A DNA stretch of 64,000 nucleotides from Mycolicibacterium tusciae (GTDB taxonomy: Bacteria; Actinomycetota; Actinomycetes; Mycobacteriales; Mycobacteriaceae), in contig NZ_MVIM01000016.1 in assembly GCF_002086795.1 (NCBI RefSeq), positions 1 to 64,000 on the forward strand, in the 5' to 3' direction. A program made the position numbers and the translations under genes. A model generated the notes under the pieces. The model was not told the origin of the DNA. It saw only the letters and a list, made by a program, of their open reading frames with translations, and did not search any database. Below are positions 33,633 through 41,073 of the stretch, in pieces (position 1 is the first letter of the stretch; every line of letters begins with the position of its first letter).

Positions 33633-33925
33633 TGTTCAAGATGACGGTCGAAGAGGTCTTCGCCATCAAGAATCGGGGCGTGGTCGCGACGGGCCGCGTC
33701 GAAAGTGGAACGCTGCGCGTTGGCGACACCGTCCAGATCAACGGGGGTCCGGGGGTCGAGGTGACCGCGATCGAGAAGTTCCGCAAACAGCTCGACGAGG
33801 CGAGCGCCGGTGAGAACGTGGGCGTGCTGATGAAGGGGATCGAGCGCAACGAGCTCGACCGCGGTGACGTCCTCACGTCCTCGTCGTCCTCGTCGACGAC
33901 CTACTGCGAGGCGCCACCCATCTAA
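33632..33925 (+). CDS. Stand-alone EF-Tu domain II-like small protein
   Basis: This 97-residue protein is almost entirely a copy of the EF-Tu second (beta-barrel) domain: FKMTVEEVFAIKNRGVVATG, RVESGTLRVGDTVQI, EKFRKQLDEASAGENVGVLM and KGIERNELDRGDVLT. There is no GTPase domain, no domain III, and the tail is Ser/Thr-rich (SSSSSSTTYCEAPPI). Its ATG lies inside the SDR stop (TGATG). The barrel motifs are well kept, so it is not obviously decaying. In EF-Tu this domain contacts aminoacyl-tRNA; what it does alone is unknown. Confidence 0.82.
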   Translation: MFKMTVEEVFAIKNRGVVATGRVESGTLRVGDTVQINGGPGVEVTAIEKFRKQLDEASAGENVGVLMKGIERNELDRGDVLTSSSSSSTTYCEAPPI

Positions 33926-33971
33926 GCGCGCCTGGCCGCCGGGATGTTCGGCAGTTTTCAGATGAGTTAGC

Positions 33972-33977
33972 TACTCT
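33972..33977 (+). promoter_or_regulatory. -10 element TACTCT of a leaderless fecB2 promoter
   Basis: TACTCT ends 6 bases before the GTG at 33984 and no ribosome site is present, so the mRNA probably begins at the start codon. No clear IdeR box was seen in the 58-base gap. Confidence 0.5.
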
Positions 33978-33983
33978 CGCCGG

Positions 33984-34883
33984 GTGCCTGCTTCGTTGTC
34001 CCGGCGGAGTTTCCTGGCGATGACCGCCGGGGCGGCGGCTTTGGTGGCCGCGTGCGGCTCGAAGCCGGGCGAGGTCGCCGACGACGGGTCCGTCACCGTG
34101 AAGCACGTGTTCGGTGAGACCAAGGTCCTTGCACCGCCCATGCGCGTGGTGAGCGCAGGTCTCACCGAACAGGACGACCTCCTCGCCGTCGGGGTGATAC
34201 CGATCGCGGTGACGGACTGGTTCGGCGGCGAACCGTTTGGCGTATGGCCTTGGGCCCAGCAAAAACTCGGCGGGACACAGCCTGCGGTGCTCAACCTCGT
34301 CGACGGCGTCGCGGTCGATCAGATCGCGGCGTTGCGGCCCGACCTGATCGTCGCCACCAATGCCGGCCTTGACAAGGACACCTACGAAAAGCTGGCGGCC
34401 ATCGCCCCCACCATCGCGCAGTCCGGTGAGGACGCGTTCTTCGAGCCGTGGAAGATTCAGGCCACGACCATCGGCCAGGCGGTGTTCAAACACGACCAGA
34501 TGCAGGCACTCATCACCGCCGTCGATGAGCGCTTCGCCGCCGCGGGCAGCAACAACGCGCAATTCGCCGGCAAGAAGGTCCTGCTGCTGGAAGGCACCCT
34601 GGGTCCAGACGGTCCCACGGTGATGTCACCCGATTGGCGCAGCGAATTCCTCACGAAGATGGGCTGTGCCGTCGCCGAGAACATCGATTCGGCCGACGTC
34701 CTGATCTGGACGACGGAAAGCGACGAACAGCAGGCCGCGCTGCTCGCCGATCCGGCGATCAGTCGACGGCGCAACGTGTTCACCGGCAAGGAACTCGCGG
34801 GCGCCATCGCCTTCGCCTCACCGCTGTCGTATCCGGTGGTGGCCGACCAGTTGCCGGCGCTCATCGCCCGCGCGATCGCCTGA
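33984..34883 (+). CDS. fecB2: Iron-siderophore-type substrate-binding lipoprotein (FecB2-like)
   Basis: This class III periplasmic-binding protein of the FecB/FepB family has 299 residues. The N-terminus has twin arginines (R7-R8, SRRSFLAMTAG) and a lipobox ending VAAC at Cys24, so it is a lipoprotein, probably Tat-exported. The two lobes contain MRVVSAGLTEQDDLLAVGV and AALRPDLIVATNAGLDKDTYEKLAAIAPT, the usual siderophore-binding-protein text. No permease or ATPase gene is adjacent, so it must work with a transporter elsewhere. The name follows Rv0265c. Confidence 0.9.
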   Translation: MPASLSRRSFLAMTAGAAALVAACGSKPGEVADDGSVTVKHVFGETKVLAPPMRVVSAGLTEQDDLLAVGVIPIAVTDWFGGEPFGVWPWAQQKLGGTQPAVLNLVDGVAVDQIAALRPDLIVATNAGLDKDTYEKLAAIAPTIAQSGEDAFFEPWKIQATTIGQAVFKHDQMQALITAVDERFAAAGSNNAQFAGKKVLLLEGTLGPDGPTVMSPDWRSEFLTKMGCAVAENIDSADVLIWTTESDEQQAALLADPAISRRRNVFTGKELAGAIAFASPLSYPVVADQLPALIARAIA

Positions 34884-34895
34884 CAAGATGTTCGG

Positions 34896-35600
34896 GTGAC
34901 TGCCACCAGCACCGAGTCCGAACACCGGGGTTTCGCGCTCACGGGCTCGGCCTACTATCCGGCGCTGGTCGCGATCTTCACCGGCCTGGTTCTGATCTCG
35001 AATGTGTCCGCCACCAAGGGCATCGCATTCGGACCGATCATCGGCGACTGGTCACTGATCACCGACGGCGGGTTCATCGTATTCCCGCTGACGTACGTGA
35101 TCGGCGACGTGTTGTCCGAGGTGTACGGCTTCCGGGCCACCCGCAGGGCCATCTACATCGCCTTCGTCATGGAGGCCATCGCCGCGTTCACGTTCTGGCT
35201 CACCGCCTACCTGCCCGCGGCTGACTTCTACACCAACCAGGCGGCGTTCGAGGCCGTGGTCAAGCCGTTCACGCAGTTGATCATCGCCGGGCTCGCGGGC
35301 TTCATCGTCGGGCAGACGCTCAACGCGTGGGTCGTCGTCAAGATCAAGGAACGGACCAAGGAGAAACACCTGTGGGCCCGTTTGATCGGGTCGACGGTCG
35401 TCGGCGAATTCGCTGACACCGTCGTCTTCTGCACGATCGCCGCGGGCGCGATCGGCATCAGCACATGGGGCGACTTCCTGACCTACGTAGCGTTGGGCTG
35501 GGTGTACAAGACCGTCGTCGAGATCCTCGTGCTGCCCATCACCTACCGGGTGATCGCGCACATCAAGCGCCGCGAGCCGACGTATCGGCCCGCCGTGTGA
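34896..35600 (+). CDS. Queuosine-precursor-type transporter (YhhQ/Vut family)
   Basis: This 234-residue membrane protein has about six helices. The family motifs ISNVSATKGIAFG, PLTYVIGDVLSEVYGFRATRRAIYIAF and STVVGEFADTVVFCTIAA are clear. Relatives (COG1738) import the queuosine precursors preQ0/preQ1. No queuosine synthesis or tRNA-guanine transglycosylase gene is in the window, so the substrate may differ. CAAGAT (34884-34889) ends 6 bases before the GTG, another leaderless-type start. Confidence 0.88.
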   Translation: MTATSTESEHRGFALTGSAYYPALVAIFTGLVLISNVSATKGIAFGPIIGDWSLITDGGFIVFPLTYVIGDVLSEVYGFRATRRAIYIAFVMEAIAAFTFWLTAYLPAADFYTNQAAFEAVVKPFTQLIIAGLAGFIVGQTLNAWVVVKIKERTKEKHLWARLIGSTVVGEFADTVVFCTIAAGAIGISTWGDFLTYVALGWVYKTVVEILVLPITYRVIAHIKRREPTYRPAV

Positions 35601-35662
35601 GGCTTCGTTAAGGCTCCTCTGGCAAGGCTCATAGAGCGCGCATAGCAGTTGCTACTCGCGGG

Positions 35663-35668
35663 TAATTT
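35663..35668 (+). promoter_or_regulatory. -10 element TAATTT of a leaderless pxpB promoter
   Basis: TAATTT ends 6 bases before the ATG at 35675; the intervening GGGTCC is not a good ribosome site at that spacing. This fits a leaderless start for the pxpB-pxpC operon. Confidence 0.5.
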
Positions 35669-35674
35669 GGGTCC

Positions 35675-36358
35675 ATGAGCGTGACAGTGGATCTCATGGA
35701 CGCCAACGCGACGGGTGCGGGTCCCGCCAAGATCCGCGACTACGGGGATCGGGCCCTGCTGCTGGAATTCGGAGGGACCGACGAGGTGCTGGCGTGGTCA
35801 GCGGCGATCCGGGCCGCCGACCTGCCGGGTGTGCTCGACATCGTTCCTGCCTCCCGCACCGTGCTGATCAAGCTGGCCGGTACGCGGTATCAGGGCCCCA
35901 CCCGGCAGCGACTGGGCAAGCTGGATGTCGCGGCCGCGTCGGAGTCGGCCGCGGCTGCCGGTGTTCGGGCCGACGTTCAGATCGACGTCATCTACGACGG
36001 TCCCGATCTGGACGAAGTCGCGCGGCTCACCGGCTTGACCGCCGACCAGGTCGTCGCGGCGCACACAGACACACTGTGGCGCGTCGGATTCGGTGGCTTC
36101 GCACCGGGTTTCGCATATCTGATCGGGGGGGACGCGCGACTCGAGGTTCCCCGGCGGGATGAGCCGCGCACCAAGGTGCCGGTCGGGGCGGTCGGTCTCG
36201 CCGGCGAGTTCAGCGGTGTTTATCCCCGCGAGTCTCCTGGCGGCTGGCAGCTGATCGGACGCACCGCCGACGGTCAGGCGGCGCTGTGGGATGTCGACCG
36301 TGATCCGCCCGCGCTGCTGATGCCGGGCATGTGGGTGCAGTTTCGAGCGGTTGGTTAG
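35675..36358 (+). CDS. pxpB: 5-oxoprolinase subunit B family protein (PxpB/KipI-like)
   Basis: This 227-residue protein of the PxpB (allophanate hydrolase subunit 1) family has IRDYGDRALLLEFG at about 20-33, the WRVGFGGFAPGFAYL core near 140, and the end motif PGGWQLIGRT. With PxpA and PxpC it makes ATP-dependent 5-oxoproline hydrolase; no pxpA gene is in the window. Its stop TAG is part of the ribosome site (TTAGGAGG) of pxpC. An internal ATG at 35696 is an alternative start. Confidence 0.9.
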   Translation: MSVTVDLMDANATGAGPAKIRDYGDRALLLEFGGTDEVLAWSAAIRAADLPGVLDIVPASRTVLIKLAGTRYQGPTRQRLGKLDVAAASESAAAAGVRADVQIDVIYDGPDLDEVARLTGLTADQVVAAHTDTLWRVGFGGFAPGFAYLIGGDARLEVPRRDEPRTKVPVGAVGLAGEFSGVYPRESPGGWQLIGRTADGQAALWDVDRDPPALLMPGMWVQFRAVG

Positions 36359-36369
36359 GAGGCCGAGTC

Positions 36370-37269
36370 ATGGGCGCCACACTGGAGATCCTGCGTTCTG
36401 GTCCGCTGTCGCTGATCGAAGACCTGGGCCGGCCGGGTCTGGCGCATATGGGCGTGAGCAGGTCCGGTGCCGCCGATCGCCGCTCCCACACCCTGGCGAA
36501 CCGGCTGGTGGCCAATCCGGGAGAGCTGGCCACCATCGAGGTGACGTTCGGCGGGCTGACGGCCCGGGTGCGCGGCGGGGACAAGAAGGGCGTCGCCATC
36601 GCGGTCACCGGAGCCGACACCGACCCGTCCGTCAACGGAGTTCCCTTCGGCACGAACAGCATCCACTACGCGCGCGACGGCGAGGTGATCACGCTCGGCG
36701 CACCGCACTCGGGGCTGCGGACCTATCTGGCCGTCCGCGGCGGCATCGACGTCGACCCCGTGCTCGGCTCCCGCTCGTACGACGTGATGTCGGCCATCGG
36801 GCCGCTGCCACTCGCGCCGGGTGACGTCCTGCCCATCGGCGAGCACAGCGACGAGTTCCCCGAGCTGGATCAGGCACCGGTGGCCGCCATCGAGGATGAC
36901 GTGCTGGAGCTGATGGTCGTGCCGGGCCCGCGCGACGACTGGTTCGTCGACCCCGATGTGCTGATCCGCACCAACTGGCAGGCCACCAACAAGAGCGACC
37001 GCGTGGGGATGCGGCTGGTCGGTATGCCGCTGGAATATCGGTGGCCCGATCGCCAGCTGCCCAGCGAGGGAGCGACGCGCGGAGCAATTCAGGTGCCGCC
37101 GAACGGTTTTCCGGTGATCTTGGGCCCGGACCATCCTGTCACCGGCGGATATCCGGTGATCGGCGTGGTAGCCGACGACGACATGGACAGGGTGGCGCAA
37201 ATTCGGCCTGGGCAGACGGTGCGCATGCACTGGTCGCGACCGCGTCAGCCATTCGAAGGCAGCCCATAG
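36370..37269 (+). CDS. pxpC: 5-oxoprolinase subunit C family protein (PxpC/KipA-like)
   Basis: This 299-residue biotin-dependent-carboxyltransferase-like (allophanate hydrolase subunit 2) protein has the family start GATLEILRSGPLSLIEDLGRPGLAHMGVSRSGAAD, GLRTYLAVRGGIDV near 117 and the late motif GPDHPVTGGYPVIG near 258. The ATG at 36370 follows the TAGGAGG formed by the pxpB stop. It works as a complex with PxpB in cytosolic pyroglutamate breakdown. H37Rv carries the same pair (Rv0264c/Rv0263c). Confidence 0.92.
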   Translation: MGATLEILRSGPLSLIEDLGRPGLAHMGVSRSGAADRRSHTLANRLVANPGELATIEVTFGGLTARVRGGDKKGVAIAVTGADTDPSVNGVPFGTNSIHYARDGEVITLGAPHSGLRTYLAVRGGIDVDPVLGSRSYDVMSAIGPLPLAPGDVLPIGEHSDEFPELDQAPVAAIEDDVLELMVVPGPRDDWFVDPDVLIRTNWQATNKSDRVGMRLVGMPLEYRWPDRQLPSEGATRGAIQVPPNGFPVILGPDHPVTGGYPVIGVVADDDMDRVAQIRPGQTVRMHWSRPRQPFEGSP

Positions 37270-37296
37270 GACGCTCGCGGCTGGTAGAACGGCAGT

Positions 37297-37896
37297 GTGC
37301 ACGCGCACAGCTCGAGCGTCGCTCACCTGCGCGAGGACCCGTTTCCTCGCGTGCACTGCGCCCGCCTGATCCACACCTCCGATCTCGACAACGAGACCCG
37401 TGAGGACGCGCGCCGAATGCTCACCGACGCGTTCGGCGGCGAGTTCACCGACGCCGACTGGGAGCATTCGCTGGGCGGTATGCACGCGTTGATCTTCGAT
37501 CACGGCGCGTTGATCGCGCACGCGGCGGTGGTGCAGCGGCGGCTGCTGTACCGCGGTACCGCGTTGCGATGCGGCTACGTCGAGGGTGTCGCGGTGCGCG
37601 AGGACCGGCGGGGCCAGGGCCTTGCCAGCGCCGTCATGAATGCCGCCGAACAGGTGCTGCGCGGCGCGTATCACCTCGGCGCCCTGAGCGCGTCGGCGGC
37701 GGGCAGACGGATCTATCCGGCCCGCGGTTGGCTGCCATGGCAGGGCCCGACGTCGGTACTGGGGCCCGCCGGAGTGACGCGAACCCCGGACGACGACGGC
37801 TGCGTGTTCGTCTTGCCTATCGCCCTGCCTGACGGCGGTGAACTGGACCTCACCGCTGAGATCACCTGTGATTGGCGCGACGGCGACGTCTGGTAG
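37297..37896 (+). CDS. Aminoglycoside 2'-N-acetyltransferase, AAC(2')-I family
   Basis: This 199-residue GNAT-fold acetyltransferase has CARLIHTSDLDNETREDARRM at about 21-41, GMHALIFDHGALIAHAAVVQRR at 61-82, the acetyl-CoA loop VAVREDRRGQGLASAV at 98-113, and the C-terminus DLTAEITCDWRDGDVW typical of mycobacterial AAC(2')-Ib/Ic/Id. It acetylates the 2'-amino group of gentamicin- and tobramycin-type drugs in relatives and is a normal chromosomal gene of mycobacteria. The GTG at 37297 is used. The narK3 gene that I recall next in H37Rv is absent. Confidence 0.94.
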   Translation: MHAHSSSVAHLREDPFPRVHCARLIHTSDLDNETREDARRMLTDAFGGEFTDADWEHSLGGMHALIFDHGALIAHAAVVQRRLLYRGTALRCGYVEGVAVREDRRGQGLASAVMNAAEQVLRGAYHLGALSASAAGRRIYPARGWLPWQGPTSVLGPAGVTRTPDDDGCVFVLPIALPDGGELDLTAEITCDWRDGDVW

Positions 37897-37901
37897 CCGC
37901 G

Positions 37902-37931
37902 GCTCACACGCCCACCTCCCCCGGCGTGAGC
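37902..37931. terminator. Imperfect hairpin after the acetyltransferase gene
   Basis: GCTCACACGCC (37902-37912) can pair with GGCGTGAGC (37923-37931) with one bulged A, starting 5 bases after the stop codon. There is no T-run, so intrinsic termination is uncertain; it may only stabilise the 3' end. Confidence 0.35.
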
Positions 37932-37937
37932 GTAATT

Positions 37938-37953
37938 TCACGGCGGGGTCACC
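37938..37953. promoter_or_regulatory. TCACGGCGGGGTCACC element upstream of nnaR, candidate GlnR/NnaR box
   Basis: The element is two TCAC units 11 bases apart (TCAC-N7-TCAC), which also satisfies the mycobacterial GlnR pattern AC-n9-AC. A 13/16 identical element, TCACGGTGTGCTCACC, lies upstream of nirB at 43678-43693. NnaR and GlnR are known to co-activate nitrate/nitrite assimilation genes in mycobacteria. The element starts 138 bases before the nnaR ATG. Confidence 0.45.
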
Positions 37954-38075
37954 ACGACGCATTGCTGGGCAATAAAGCCTTTCTAACCTGGCCTTATGCG
38001 TTGCCGACGAGCCCTGACACGTCCAGGCAACGGCAAAGTAATCGCCTGGAAACATGAGCTGAATAGACAGGTCCC

Positions 38076-39221
38076 ATGAGTGAGCCTGACTGGGCACCGC
38101 TCACCGGGTTTCGGGTGGCGGTGACCTCCGCTCGGCGTGCCGAAGAGCTTGGCACGCTACTGGAACGCCGCGGCGCCAGTGTCACCAGCGCGGCCGCGAT
38201 CACGATGGTGCCGCTGCCCGACGATGAGGCGCTGCGCTCACACACCGAGGCACTGATCGATGCACCGCCCGACATCGTGATCGCCACCACCGGCATCGGA
38301 TTCCGCGGTTGGATCGCGGCGGCCGACGGCTGGGGTCTGGCCAACGAGCTGACCGCCGCTCTCGGGAAGGCCCGCATCGTGTCGCGCGGGCCCAAGGCGA
38401 CGGGCGCACTGCGCGCCGCGGGGCTGCCCGAGGAGTGGTCCCCCGAGTCGGAATCGTCGCGAGAGGTGTTGCACTACCTCGTCGAGGGCGGCATCGCCGG
38501 GAAACGCATCGCGGTGCAACTACACGGCGCCACCGACGACTGGGATCCGTTTCCGGAGTTCCTCGACGAACTGCGCGCCGCCGGTGCGCAGGTGGTGCCG
38601 ATTCGGGTCTACCGCTGGCATCCCGCACCGCGCAACGGTGAATTCGATCAATTGGTGATGGGCATCGCGGACGAGAAGTTCGACGCGGTGAGTTTCACCT
38701 CGGCACCGGCGGTCGCGTCGGTGCTCATGCGTGCGACGGAGTTGGGGATCGAGGATCGGCTGCTCGCCGCGCTGCGCACCAATGTGCACGCGATGTGCGT
38801 CGGGCCCGTGACGGCGCGGCCGCTGGTCCGTCTCGGTGTGCCTACATCGGCACCGGAGCGAATGCGGTTGGGCGCGTTGGCCCGCCACATCACCGACGAA
38901 CTCCCGCTGCTGTGCGCGCGCACCACCCGAGTGGCCGGCCATGTGCTCGAGATCCGAGGCACCTGCGTCCTCGTCGACGGCGAGGTCAAGGCGGTTTCAC
39001 CGGCCGGGATGGCGACGATCCGGGCACTCGCGCATCGACCCGGAGCGGTGGTGTCTCGCCACGCGCTGCTGTCCGTACTGCCGGGCAGCGGCACGGACAC
39101 CCACGCCGTGGAGACGGCGGTGCTGCGGCTCCGAACTGCCCTGGGGGACAAGAACATCGTGTCGACGGTGGTCAAGCGGGGGTACCGGCTGGCCGTCGAC
39201 GAGGACTTGGTGCACGCATGA
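38076..39221 (+). CDS. nnaR: HemD-like/winged-helix nitrate-assimilation regulator NnaR
   Basis: This 381-residue protein is a fusion. The N-terminal uroporphyrinogen-III synthase-like domain spans about 1-265 (LTGFRVAVTSARRAEELGTLLERRG, VIATTGIGFRGWIAAADGWG, DAVSFTSAPAVASVLM). A C-terminal OmpR-type winged helix spans about 280-381 (SPAGMATIRALAHRPGAVVSRHALLSVL, HAVETAVLRLRTALG, VVKRGYRLAV). The same architecture defines NnaR, which acts with GlnR on nitrate and nitrite assimilation genes. It could keep or have lost synthase activity. Its stop overlaps the chelatase start (ATGA). Confidence 0.93.
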   Translation: MSEPDWAPLTGFRVAVTSARRAEELGTLLERRGASVTSAAAITMVPLPDDEALRSHTEALIDAPPDIVIATTGIGFRGWIAAADGWGLANELTAALGKARIVSRGPKATGALRAAGLPEEWSPESESSREVLHYLVEGGIAGKRIAVQLHGATDDWDPFPEFLDELRAAGAQVVPIRVYRWHPAPRNGEFDQLVMGIADEKFDAVSFTSAPAVASVLMRATELGIEDRLLAALRTNVHAMCVGPVTARPLVRLGVPTSAPERMRLGALARHITDELPLLCARTTRVAGHVLEIRGTCVLVDGEVKAVSPAGMATIRALAHRPGAVVSRHALLSVLPGSGTDTHAVETAVLRLRTALGDKNIVSTVVKRGYRLAVDEDLVHA

Positions 39222-39901
39222 TGAGACACGTCCTCGTCGCGCACGGCACTCGTAAGCGCACCGGTGTGGAGATGATCGGTTCGCTCGCGGATCGGGTGAC
39301 GGCCGCGTTGGGATCCCCGGTTCACGTGGCCTTCGTCGACGTGCTCGGCCCTACGCCCGCCGATGTCCTTCGTGGACTCGCGGGGCCGGCCGTCGTCGTG
39401 CCGGCGTTCCTGTCGCGGGGCTACCACGTCAACACCGACATCCCGGCACATGTCGCGGCGAGCGGACACGGCGATGTCACCGTCGCCGATGCGCTAGGGC
39501 CCAGCCCGGAGATCGCGCGGGTCCTTGCCGACCGCCTCATCGAAAGCGACTGGAGTCCAGGGGACTCGGTGATCCTGGCCGCGGCGGGAACGTCGGATCC
39601 GGCGGCCCGCAGCGATCTGCACAAGATGGCGGCATGGGTATCGGCGCTGACGAGCTCACGGGTCGAGTTGGCGTTCGCCGCAACCGGTGATCCGCCCGTC
39701 GCCGAGGCGGTGGCCGAGCTGCGCGGTCGCGGCGCCAGGCGCGTGGTGGTGGCGTCATACCTGTTGGCGGACGGACTCTTTCAGGATCGGCTCCGTGACA
39801 GTGGCGCCGATGCCGTCACCGATCCGTTGGGCAACCATCCGGCGACGGTGCGGTTGATCGCAAGCAGGTTCCGGCGCGCCCGGTTACCGGTCGCGGCATA
39901 G
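39218..39901 (+). CDS. Sirohydrochlorin ferrochelatase-like protein (CbiX/SirB family)
   Basis: This 227-residue protein has two CbiX-like halves: MMRHVLVAHGTRKRTGVEMI at the start with the metal-binding histidine, PAFLSRGYHVNTDIPAHVA near 65, and a second half VILAAAGTSDPAARSDLHKMA and VVVASYLLADGLFQDRL. It is expected to insert iron (or cobalt) into sirohydrochlorin, making the sirohaem needed by NirB encoded 1.2 kb away. Translation is coupled to nnaR by a 4-base overlap. ATGs at 39218 and 39221 are both possible starts. Confidence 0.9.
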   Translation: MMRHVLVAHGTRKRTGVEMIGSLADRVTAALGSPVHVAFVDVLGPTPADVLRGLAGPAVVVPAFLSRGYHVNTDIPAHVAASGHGDVTVADALGPSPEIARVLADRLIESDWSPGDSVILAAAGTSDPAARSDLHKMAAWVSALTSSRVELAFAATGDPPVAEAVAELRGRGARRVVVASYLLADGLFQDRLRDSGADAVTDPLGNHPATVRLIASRFRRARLPVAA

Positions 39902-39974
39902 CGGGGTCTTTGCCTTCGGAAGAAGCCAACGGACCCTGGGTTTGTCGCCACCGCTTCACGGGTACGTGCGCCTC

Positions 39975-40718
39975 ATGATCAAGCATGCCACCGCCGCCAT
40001 CGCTTTATTCGCCGCGCCCGTAACCATTTTGAGCGGCTGCGCGAACGAGTCCTCCGACAACGCATCGACGACGACCACATCCGGTTCGGCGTCCGGCGCA
40101 CAGACGCTGACCACCCAGCTGAAGACGACCGACGGCGAACCCGTCGCCGATGCGACGATCGACTTCACCAGCGGATACGCCACAGTGACCGTCGAGACCG
40201 TCGGAACCGGCATCCTCTCGCCCGGCTTGCACGGCCTGCACATCCATGCGGTCGGCACGTGCGACGGCGATTTCACTTCGGCGGGCGGCCACTTCCAGGC
40301 GCCCGGGCGTACCGGCGAGCCCGCGAGCGGAGATCTTCCGCCTCTGCTCGTGCGCTCGGACGGCGCCGGCAAACTCGTCGCCACCAGTGACGGCTTCACC
40401 GAGGATCAACTCAAGGGTCCCGACGGCTCGGCGATCCTGCTTCATCAGGACGCCACCTCCGACCAGCGCATCGCCTGCGGCGTACTCAGCCCGGCGAGCA
40501 CCACCAGTACATCCGTCTCGACCTCGACCTCGACCGTCACCACGACTGCGTCGCCCGCGGTTCCACCCGCCACCGTCACCGAGACGACAACTCCGGCCCC
40601 CGCCGAGTCCACCACCAGCGTCGTCCCCGGCACGAGCACCAGCACCGTTACGGTGATCCAGCCTCCGACCATCCCGGACATCACCGTGCCCCCGCTGCCC
40701 GGCCCTGGCGGCGGCTGA
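39975..40718 (+). CDS. SodC-like Cu-type superoxide dismutase lipoprotein with Thr/Ser/Pro-rich tail
   Basis: This 247-residue exported lipoprotein has its lipobox ILSGC at Cys22. The Cu,Zn-SOD core spans about 45-172. Copper ligands H89 and H91 (HGLHIHAVG), H106 (GGHF) and H157 (ILLH) are present, with the Cys96-Cys168 pair and the active-site-type arginine R165 (RIACG). Of the zinc ligands only Asp120 is clear; one His is Arg112. The loop between H157 and RIACG is only seven residues. Residues about 173-247 form a low-complexity Thr/Ser/Pro tail, perhaps spanning the wall. I chose the ATG at 39975 because a signal peptide begins directly there. Confidence 0.88.
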   Translation: MIKHATAAIALFAAPVTILSGCANESSDNASTTTTSGSASGAQTLTTQLKTTDGEPVADATIDFTSGYATVTVETVGTGILSPGLHGLHIHAVGTCDGDFTSAGGHFQAPGRTGEPASGDLPPLLVRSDGAGKLVATSDGFTEDQLKGPDGSAILLHQDATSDQRIACGVLSPASTTSTSVSTSTSTVTTTASPAVPPATVTETTTPAPAESTTSVVPGTSTSTVTVIQPPTIPDITVPPLPGPGGG

Positions 40719-40732
40719 TCCGTCCGGATCAG
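40715..40732. terminator. Perfect palindrome spanning the two convergent stop codons of the sodC-like gene and nirD
   Basis: CTGATCCG-TC-CGGATCAG contains the stop codon of the sodC-like gene on the plus strand (40716-40718) and that of nirD on the minus strand (40729-40731). Only 10 bases separate the genes. It could act as a compact bidirectional 3'-end hairpin; no T-run follows. Confidence 0.45.
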
Positions 40733-41073
40733 GAGCCGATCTGTACGTTCCCGTCCACGATGCGCGTCGGGTAGACCGGCAGCGCGATGTTCGCATCGTC
40801 GAGACAGACTCCGTCGTCGAGGCCGAACGCCTGCTTCTTGATCGGCGACTGCACGGTTGCGCGCCCGCCGCGGTCACCGACGATCCCGCGTGAGATCACC
40901 GCGGCGCCGGAGAACGGGTCGATGTTGCCGACCGCGTGCAGGGTGCCGTCGTCGAGCCGGAACAGCGCCACCTGCGTACCGTCGGCCAGCAGCACGCCCA
41001 CGCCGCGGTTGGGGATCAGGTAGTCGTACGGGCAGGCGGCGGTCCATACCTCGATGTCATTGAGAAGGCTCAT
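40729..41073 (-). CDS. nirD: Nitrite reductase (NADH) small subunit NirD
   Basis: This 114-residue Rieske-fold protein corresponds to the small subunit of assimilatory NADH-nitrite reductase. It reads NDIEVWTAACPYDYLIPNRGVGVLLADGTQVALFRL and GNIDPFSGAAVISRGIVGDR. As in other NirD proteins, the Cys/His pairs that bind the 2Fe-2S cluster in true Rieske proteins are absent. Its ATG overlaps the nirB stop (ATGA), so the subunits are made together. It converges with the sodC-like gene. Confidence 0.95.
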   Translation of the reverse strand: MSLLNDIEVWTAACPYDYLIPNRGVGVLLADGTQVALFRLDDGTLHAVGNIDPFSGAAVISRGIVGDRGGRATVQSPIKKQAFGLDDGVCLDDANIALPVYPTRIVDGNVQIGS

